Origin: Jimgerdemannia flammicorona
Lineage: Eukaryota > Mucoromycota > Endogonomycetes > Endogonales > Endogonaceae
Direction: 5' to 3'
Assembly (NCBI GenBank): GCA_003990745.1
Contig: RBNI01003990.1
Location: forward strand, 1 to 14,826
DNA length: 14,826 nucleotides
Shown here piece by piece: positions 1 to 8,080 of the stretch. The position numbers were made by a program, and so were the translations under genes. The notes under the pieces are model-generated. The model ran no database searches, was not told the origin of the DNA, and saw only the letters and a list, made by a program, of their open reading frames with translations. Every line of letters begins with the position of its first letter. Position 1 is the first letter of the stretch.

Positions 1-96
<96 letters not shown>

Positions 97-97
97 A

Positions 98-129
<32 letters not shown>

Positions 130-760
130 AAAATATTAAAATTTTTTATACTTAATATTATTTAATTCAAATTATATCTCAAGCTTAGATAGTATTTTAT
201 TATTTACTATTTACAAATTTACAAGAAAATCTTTTTGATATATAGATGTTTATTATAAAGATTTAATAGAAAAAACAATAAAATATATTTAAAAAATATT
301 ATTCTTATTATTAGATTTCTAAAAAGATATTATTAAATATTTAATAAATAGATAAATAATCAATTAAATGAAATATTAAATATAGTAATATTCTAACTAA
401 ATATAATTATTTCTATTTTAAATATATATAGCTATAAATTTTAATAATTATAATTTTATCAAATTTAGTAAATATTCTTATTTTTAAAACTATAGTCAGC
501 TATAAAATAAAACTTAATTTAAAAAAAAAAAAAATTATAGAATTATAATAAATCAATCAAAGAATAATACAATAAAGCTCTTTTTTAAATAAAATTTATT
601 CTTATAATATCTATATTTTTAAAATTAAGATATTTTTTATAAAATCTTTAAATTAATAATACTATATCTTTAAAATTTAACAAATAAGATATAGAGTGAT
701 ACTATTCTGAAAAATGTAAAACATATCTGTCTATATTTATTACATATAGTGCTTCCAAAT
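1..760. other. AT-rich, CpG-free, gene-free block
   Basis: The stretch starts with an almost pure poly-A run (1-126, broken only by a few T) and continues as about 620 nt of A/T-dominated sequence. By eye GC is about 10% on sampled lines (for example 4 of 60 at 121-180, 10 of 60 at 181-240). I find no CG dinucleotide before position 798. No open reading frame of note and no protein similarity can be read in it. From about 760 onward the composition switches abruptly to normal gene-flank sequence. It could be a decayed repeat or transposon (mutation-driven AT enrichment), a centromeric or subtelomeric AT island, or organelle-like DNA. The sequence alone does not decide. Confidence 0.8.
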
Positions 761-761
761 C

Positions 762-785
762 AATTCAATTGAGGTGAATTGAATT
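762..785. repeat. 9-bp inverted repeat at AT-block edge
   Basis: AATTCAATT (762-770) and its exact reverse complement AATTGAATT (777-785) flank a 6-nt spacer, GAGGTG. The dyad sits just where the AT-rich block gives way to normal composition, about 90 nt upstream of the TRM61 start. It may be a regulator site, an element terminus or a chance palindrome in A/T-rich DNA. Confidence 0.6.
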
Positions 786-794
786 TTTGCCTTG

Positions 795-802
795 TGACGT
801 CA
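795..802. promoter_or_regulatory. CRE/ATF palindrome upstream of TRM61
   Basis: A perfect TGACGTCA octamer lies 70 nt upstream of the TRM61 ATG at 873. This is the known consensus for bZIP factors of the ATF/CREB class. A second perfect copy lies upstream of ASH2 in this window. Function here is inferred from motif and position only. Confidence 0.5.
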
Positions 803-872
803 TATTAAGCCACTGTGACTGTGCTTCATAAATTCGCAACGAAATTTGTAGCTCGCACTTGATAATCCAAAC

Positions 873-2436
<1,564 letters not shown>

Positions 2437-2568
2437 ACTTTTTTTTTTTTAAAGAAAAAAAAAATTTTTTTTTTTTTTAATCGTGTTCCAGTTCTACATT
2501 ATCAACGAAGAAATGTAGTAATGACATGGCGCTGCATAAATGGTGGATTGAGTCGCACAATGTGTGCA
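2437..2568. terminator. Convergent TRM61/ETT1 3' region with T/A/T homopolymers
   Basis: The two genes end tail-to-tail with only 132 nt between stop codons. Two bases after the TRM61 stop come T12 (2439-2450), AAAG, A10 (2455-2464) and T14 (2465-2478). These tracts can pair in either transcript as an A/U hairpin. I see no AATAAA. The region must hold both 3' ends, so overlapping antisense 3' UTRs are likely. The terminator role is inferred from position. Confidence 0.4.
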
Positions 2569-2861
2569 TCAAAGCAACGCCAACTGTTCCCTCAGATCTT
2601 CATTGTCTTTGTAATGAAGCGATAAGATAATTAGAACTCTTATATGAGCGCGATGGCCAGAGAGAAAACTTTCATGTTCCTCCCACGACTTACCAGGATC
2701 TAATTCCAATGCATGTTTCAATTGCTCTACACCTGTATCGAAAGCATTCAGTGCTTCTTCCTCGTCCTCTGCCAGAGTCGATAGTAAGATGTAGGATTGG
2801 CCAAGCTGCATGGTAGCGCGCAAGATGCGAAAAGGTTGATAACTTTTATACTCAAAATCAG

Positions 2862-2916
<55 letters not shown>

Positions 2917-4430
2917 TTCCGTAAAGCACTCTGTCCTACCAGCTCAAGTTCTATTGTAGATTCGGTGGCTGGCGCAGTAGCCAACAATTCGGATGAAACA
3001 GATGTGGAATCGGCGAGCTTGCGCGCCGCGGACAGCCTGTCGATGGCTTGCTGCAGGAGGGTCTAAGTAAATCGCAGTCGAGGGAATGACACAAAGATGA
3101 AGCAACGGCTCAGACTACGAGTTTAACAGATGTCTCTGAATATTTAGATACCAGGTAACCATAGAAAAATACGGTCAACCCACCTTCGCCTCATTCGTAT
3201 TCTGTTCCCCTTCCCCTTCCGCCATTGATCGGGCGCGATTATACAAACACGCGCCCCACAGGCGCTGAACGAAGTTGTCATTGTCCAGGCTCTTGGGGTC
3301 GGCGACATGAGCTGCAGCGAGCTGAGCAATGGCGCGGGAGAAGATCTCGAGCGCATGATCTTTAAAAATGAACGTGGCGGATGCAGTGCGAAGCCCCAGG
3401 TAAACTATCTAGGAAGTGTATAAGATCATTGCGACTAAACCGTGAGGCATGACTACATAGTTTACTTACCTCGATGATGCGGTTGGTCGAGAAGCGTGCC
3501 ATAAGAGTGAAGCTCCTTGGCAACCAGAATAGATTCACGCACAAATGCAGAAGCGCCGCACTCTGCATTCCGCGAATTGAGGATCGCGAGACCCTAAAGA
3601 GGGTGAATTCGTGCATATCAATTGAGCGGGTAAAGATGAGACAGTAATAACAATTCCCCAATTTATCAATGACGAGAAACTTCAAAAATCACCTTTTCAA
3701 CTGCTTCCAATGCCTCGTTGTATAACTTCTTCTCTTCTTTTGTAATTTTCAAGCGTACACGTCCTTCCTCCTCATCCTCATCTTCGGGCTCCTGTTCTTG
3801 CGCCGCCTTCCTCTGTAATTGCACCACCACCAACTTTGCCTTCCCTAGCCCAACCAACGCTCTTGCGAGCTCTACCGCTTCATCTAATTCACTCGATTGC
3901 TCTGACATTATCGCTTCTACTTCGCTCGCAGACTTCCCCCTCCCCCTCTCCCCTCGTGCCTTCTTTGCAAAATCATCAACCACGCCCTGAAAAACCTCCA
4001 CTCCCTCTTTCGCACTCTCCTGCACAGGCAAATACCTCCCAAATTCGACAAGACATGTCCCGTATGCGCACCGCGTCTCCACCGCCCACGCATCGACTGC
4101 TGCCTCCTCCTTGAGGTGCTCAAACCCTTCGATAGCCAAATCAAACAATTGCTTGGCCATGCCGACGGCGTGCTGCGAGTACAGCTCAGCGCTGGCCTCC
4201 TCGAGGGCCATGCTAAGTAAGCGTGTCGGCGGCGGCTGTGTGGTCGTGGTGCCGTCCTCGGCCAGGAAGGTCAGCTCGATCTCGCCGGCAGCGCAACCTG
4301 TGCATGTTAAATCTGTGCAGTCGGAGAGGTGGTCGCCGGCGCGGGAGGCCAGGGAGTTGGTTTTCGGTTTCTTGTTAGGATGTGAGGTGGACTCCGCTCG
4401 TGGGTCTGGTTCCGTGCGCTTTGAAGACAT
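2569..4430 (-). CDS. ETT1: ETT1/Nro1-family TPR-like protein
   Basis: Exons on the minus strand: 4430-3693, 3593-3470, 3404-3184, 3062-2940, 2850-2569; 495 aa. All four introns are GT-AG (99, 65, 121 and 89 nt). I assign it to the Ett1/Nro1 family (enhancer of translation termination in budding yeast; Nro1, regulator of Ofd1, in fission yeast). The basis is a Lys/Pro-rich, NLS-like start (NKKPKT) followed by helical repeats such as LFDLAIEGFEHLKEEA, YGTCLVEFGRYL, GLAILNSRNAECGASAF and RATMQLGQSYILLSTLAEDE, resembling the TPR-like fold of that family. An acidic linker (EPEDEDEEEGR) lies near residue 220. An in-frame ATG at 4553 would add 41 residues but would overlap the start of the divergent gene, so I prefer 4430. 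Intron 4 contains a T26/A27 palindrome. The family call is from memory and moderately firm; the exon chain is firmer. Confidence 0.68.
2862..2914. repeat. T26/A27 palindrome inside ETT1 intron 4
   Basis: An uninterrupted run of 26 T (2862-2887) abuts 27 A (2888-2914), a near-perfect 53-nt palindrome. In the minus-strand transcript it reads U27 then A26, beginning 25 nt after the donor (2939) and ending 11 nt before the acceptor AG (2852-2851). It is either a real hairpin-forming intronic element or an assembly joint between two homopolymer ends. Confidence 0.8.
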
Positions 4431-4542
4431 GGTTGAAGAAGTATGGTGCCGTGACTGCTCCGATCCAACGGCTTCGACTGATGACGTCGGCAAAGGCTGG
4501 GTCCTTCGCCTACGCGCCTTCCATCCGTTTCCACCACATACA
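4431..4542. promoter_or_regulatory. Divergent ETT1 / TPR-protein promoter
   Basis: Only 112 nt separate the two start codons, so both genes must share this control region. Roughly midway lies TGACGTCG (4482-4489), one base from the perfect CRE octamer seen upstream of TRM61 and ASH2. No clear TATA box is visible. Confidence 0.55.
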
Positions 4543-5695
4543 ATGTCTCCCACTCTCGAGGAAAAGCTTCAGAAGGGGAAGGACTTGAAAGATCAAGGCA
4601 ATGAAGCCTTCAAGAATGGAAAAGTCAAGGACGGTCAGTGTTGAATTAATTCCGAATGCGTCTTACCATTTGGTAAAATGTTATGCTAACTTCAAGCTAT
4701 CTTTACCCGACAGCCCTGAGGTCCTATCATGAGGTGAGCTGGGATTTGCAATTTTACATACGATAAATGTTGAACCACTTTGTCGACTTGCTAAATGCTG
4801 TGCTGTGCTGAATTCAGGCTGTGCTCTGGCTCGCTGGTATCGACACCGCAGTCACCTCCGCCCTCAAAGGCGAGTCAACCGTAGAAACCAATCCTTCAAA
4901 GTTGGAGGCCAAAAAAGTCCTTGGAGTATGCTACAGTAATATGGCCGGTAAGTATTTTTTGATTCTGAAAGTGGAGGTATCAGCGGAGGGAGGTACTGGA
5001 GTGGTTAGTCAAAAGGATTTTTTGTTTTTTGTTTTTATTTTTTTTAAAAAAAAAAAAAAACTCTAGCCTGTCTATTGAAGGAAGGAGAAACCAAGTTCCC
5101 CCGCGTCATCGAATACTGCAATAAGGTAACAACCAATAGCCGAAAATTTTACTAGGTTCGAACTCAATATCACCCCTTTGAACCGCTTTCTGTTTTCGCT
5201 GTGTCGTTATATCTCAGGCGATCGCCATTGATGCTGACAACAAGAAGGCCCGCTTTCGCCGCGCTCAAGCATATATTGGCGAAAACAACGTCGACAAGGC
5301 CAGGGAGGATCTGGAATTGCTCGCGAAAAGTGATCCTGATGGTACGAGAATGAAATTTCTTTTTTGCCTGCTTTCCTTTTAACTATACTCTTTTGTAACA
5401 CAAATTTTGATCCTTTCTCTTCTTTGACCATCCACGCTTCTTCCCCCCCCTCCCCCCCCCTTTCTCAGATGCCGCCGTCAAACGTGAGATGAAGCGTGTG
5501 CAGCAGAAAGATAAGCAAGCCGTGGCTAAGCAGCGCAAGGAGTTCGCTGGGCTGTTCGAGCGCTTGGCGAAGGAGGAGGATGCCGAGGAGAAGAAGGCCG
5601 GAGAGCCTTCGAACGTAGTTCAAAGCGGAATCGTCGGGGAAATCCCGGACAAGCCCAAGATCGAGGAGATCAAGTCCAAGGTCGAGACTGAGTAA
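4543..5695 (+). CDS. Small TPR protein with carboxylate clamp (co-chaperone-like)
   Basis: Exons: 4543-4633, 4714-4733, 4818-4947, 5067-5125, 5218-5341, 5469-5695; 216 aa. Exon 2 is a 20-nt microexon coding ALRSYHE together with one upstream base. The protein is one three-repeat TPR domain (about residues 10-145) followed by a charged Lys/Glu-rich C-terminal helix. The five residues known in other TPRs to grip the C-terminal EEVD of Hsp70/Hsp90 are all visible: K16 and N20 (LKDQGNEAFK), N78 (CYSNMA), K110 and R114 (NKKARFRRAQAY). The arrangement resembles TTC9 and the TPR part of FKBP-type co-chaperones, but there is no FKBP domain. I infer a cytosolic Hsp70/Hsp90 adaptor. Intron 3 ends in A15 just before its acceptor; intron 5 ends in a C-rich tract. 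It shares its promoter with ETT1. Confidence 0.85.
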
Positions 5696-6315
5696 GGAGC
5701 TAGTGTGTGACGGATGGACCTTAAACTTGGCACCTATTTTTCTTTTGCCCATTGTTGATAGTGGAGCACCATTTTGATATACCTACGATGCAAACAATTG
5801 ACCACCCGGCCTCGATTCAATAGATTGCATTTTTCATTCGTCGTTCCGGAAATGTCAATTGTTGGAATGCAATTCATACATACTTGAATGTTCATTTGTC
5901 GTTATTTTTGCTTCTTAGCGGTGTTGACCGCAATTGCAAGGAAATAAACTACATAGATCCAGCATACGCCCGAATTCTTCATGAACTCAATTTGTGTTGA
6001 TAATAAAAAATCGTGAGTGATACAAGCATATATTATTTCGAGAGAAACAACTATATACATGTGAGATTGCGGACAAAAGAACAAACGTGCAAGATTCACC
6101 GCGGTTGTATCTCGCAAGATTGTAGCCAGAGCCCACACACCACCTATGCTTGTCTATTCTACAAGTTCGGGCCCAAAGATTGCCCTCGGATATCATTACT
6201 GTATAGTCACCAATCATCCGACCCGAGCCTGAACTATAAGCCCGCCCGCTGCATCCCATAAATTGTAAAACCAACCATCCACCGCCCATCGTGCCCATCC
6301 TGCGACCTTAGCCAC
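5696..6315. other. Convergent intergenic region, no gene seen
   Basis: These 620 nt lie between the stops of the TPR gene (+) and the mitochondrial kinase (-) and should hold both 3' UTRs. AATAAA hexamers occur on the plus strand at 5943-5948 and 6002-6007 and could serve the TPR gene, though they are 250-310 nt beyond its stop. Open frames here (for example 5987-6298 on the minus strand) have no recognisable motif and unconvincing composition. I see no RNA gene. Confidence 0.55.
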
Positions 6316-7845
6316 TTAAATCTGCAGGTCCTGGATCGACTCGGCGTCAATGAATCGCAGCTTCAGAAAAACGTCACAGCCGTATCCGTTCAGCGAAACG
6401 AGGTTCATCGAGCCGCCAAAGTAACAAGCGTACATCCGGGCCAGGGGCAAGCTGTTGAATGGGTCCGATCGAGAGGAGAGAAGAGAAGTCAGCCACAGAA
6501 TGGGTCAAACAATTAGGCCTTTCCAAAAAAAAAAAAAAAAAAAAAAAAAAAAGGTCATAACGTACCCAAAACCCAACCCAGCAATCGGCCCGCCCATCCC
6601 CGCCTGTATGGCTAGCTTCGTGATCCCGGAAAAGATGCTATCCTCATTCCCATGTGGGTCAACATCGTTCGGCACCGTCGTATACGAGTAATCAAAGATC
6701 TTCGCTAGATCCATAGCCGCCACGCCTCCACCCTCATCTCTAACCCTGATTCCTATCTCCTCATGACCCCTCGATATGGTGATCTCGATGGGCGGCATGT
6801 GCTTGTGGCCATTCTTGGCGGAATGCTCGACGGTGGCTCGGCATGAGTTCTTGAGCAACTCCGAGAGCATATACTCAAGGTGAACGGGGACGTAGGTGAA
6901 AACGGTGTCGATCTGGCCTCCAACGCGAATCTCGGGGGCGCGACCGTAGTTAACCTCGCACAGTTCCTGCACGTAGTGCGAGCACTGCTTGGCCAGTCGG
7001 GCGGGGCTCAGCCGCGTGTCGATGATGCCGATGGTATTAGGAGTGCGAACGTGGTGCAGGGCGATGCACTGTTCGGCGATGAGACGGATGCCAATGCGGG
7101 CCTTGATCATGTCGTCAAGAAAGGAGGTCATGTCCTTGGGGTTTATGTATTTCTTGCACTCTTGAAAGCCTGGGGTGTTCGGAGATGTGTGTGTGTGTGG
7201 GGGGGGGGGGGGGGGGGCTATGTTATAGATGGAGTTGCGGGCGATTACTTCACATACCAGAAACTCGCCCCCATGCATACCTCTCGCCAACGTCGGTATA
7301 TTATCCGCATGCCTGTCGACGAGATCTTTGAGCATTTCCGCAAACTTGCCGTCCGAGATCTCGTCTGTCACCTCCGGGGACGAGGCTATGATGTCAAACG
7401 AGTCGTAGTAGAGCTTGTAGACATTCTTGATGTAGGGGTTTGTAACAACAATAAATGGCAGCTTCTGAAAAGCTCGAACGCGCCGCGCTAGCCGGAGGGG
7501 CAGTTCTGACCGGGCGTAGCGGGCCGAGTTCAGGAGCGACTCGGTCGAAAGCGGCGGCTGGCCGAACCGGATGAGCTCCTTGAGCGTGACGGGTTTTACG
7601 GACTTGGTAGCGTTCTGCGATTCATGGGGAAGAGGTGGAATGATGAGGGTACATCGCCCGGTTCCGATACGGACGCGAGACGTACTTACGGTCTGGACCT
7701 GGTCGTCATAAAACGACACGACGTCTGGTGGGTACTCTGCGAAGGGTGAATTTGCGACTTCAGTATGGAAACCCCTCCGAGCATGTTGGAGCGACTGGGA
7801 GAGCAGGGGGGCGAGGGGTCTGGGGCTTAATTTGCGTGCGAGCAT
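6316..7845 (-). CDS. Mitochondrial PDK/BCKDK-type protein kinase
   Basis: Exons on the minus strand: 7845-7690, 7614-7281, 7169-6566, 6451-6316; 409 aa. Members of this GHKL-fold family phosphorylate and switch off the E1 subunit of pyruvate or branched-chain 2-oxoacid dehydrogenase in the mitochondrial matrix. The first 30 residues are Arg/Ser/Leu-rich without acids until GFHTEV, a good presequence. ATP-site motifs are all present: N-box ELLKNSCRA (E267, N271), G1 box DEGGG (308-312), G2 box GLGFG (361-365, split by intron 3). ALHHV (about 200-204) marks the conserved His region. The protein ends soon after [12 protein letters not shown], like BCKDK, and lacks the Trp-containing C-tail of animal PDKs; other stretches (YVPVHLEYM) look PDK-like. 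I therefore leave the substrate open. Introns 1 (75 nt) and 2 (111 nt) are stop-free multiples of three, so an uninterrupted reading of 7845-6566 is misleading: the conserved blocks join only after splicing. Intron 2 carries G19 and TG repeats; intron 3 carries A28 (plus strand). Confidence 0.92.
6525..6552. repeat. A28 homopolymer in kinase intron 3
   Basis: Twenty-eight consecutive A on the plus strand read as U28 in the minus-strand pre-mRNA. The run starts 13 nt downstream of the intron 3 donor (6565). Similar long U runs lie downstream of donors in ETT1 and PEX10. Confidence 0.85.
7186..7217. repeat. (TG)n plus G19 low-complexity tract
   Basis: A short TG dinucleotide repeat (7186-7199) runs into 19 consecutive G (7199-7217). 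The tract lies within intron 2 of the mitochondrial kinase gene, where it reads C19 then CA repeats and forms an extended polypyrimidine-like stretch before the acceptor at 7171-7170. If not spliced it would encode Pro and His-Thr repeats, which the family lacks. Confidence 0.8.
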
Positions 7846-8080
7846 GCTGCGGGCTGCGGGATATGGATTGGAAGGAAGAGAATGTAACGCATATAATTAT
7901 ATTGAAGAGAATATAATTAAATTGAAGAGAATATAATTAAATTGCGCCTGTGACTGCCGGTGGCGGCGGTTCTATCACGCCATCGTGGGAAATGGGATGT
8001 CATAGCACCATCACGTGAACCCCAAGAATGTTATTTCATCGTCTTCCGTTTCTAGTTTCTTGACCCCAAAGCTATCTTCG
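7846..8080. promoter_or_regulatory. Divergent mitochondrial kinase / PEX10 promoter
   Basis: The kinase (-) and PEX10 (+) start codons are 235 nt apart, so this segment drives both. It contains a 20-bp AT-rich tandem repeat (7891-7944) nearer the kinase and a CACGTG palindrome (8012-8017) 63 nt before the PEX10 ATG. CACGTG is the classic E-box for bHLH factors such as Cbf1. Regulation is inferred, not shown. Confidence 0.55.
7891..7944. repeat. 20-bp tandem repeat in divergent promoter
   Basis: Two exact 20-bp units lie head to tail at 7901-7920 and 7921-7940 (ATTGAAGAGAATATAATTAA). They are preceded by a half unit with one mismatch (7891-7900, ATATAATTAT) and followed by four more matching bases, giving about 2.7 copies. 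The unit is AT-rich, unlike the GC-rich sequence on either side. Confidence 0.9.

Noticed and set aside
1..760. Possible transposon or CRISPR-like array in the AT block
   Set aside because: No regularly spaced repeats, no terminal repeats and no transposase-like frame can be read; only composition is unusual.
5151..5166. tRNA-like T-loop (GGTTCGAACTC) in the TPR gene
   Set aside because: The flanking five-base T-stem does not pair and no acceptor or anticodon stem is visible upstream; it is intron 4 sequence.
5987..6298. 103-codon minus-strand frame in the TPR/kinase intergenic region
   Set aside because: No recognisable motif, Cys/Ser/Tyr-heavy composition, and it lies where two 3' UTRs must be.
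6880..7491. 203-codon open frame on the plus strand inside the mitochondrial kinase gene
   Set aside because: It is antisense to conserved kinase exons, runs through the G19 tract of an intron as poly-Gly, and shows no motif of its own. It is a shadow frame.
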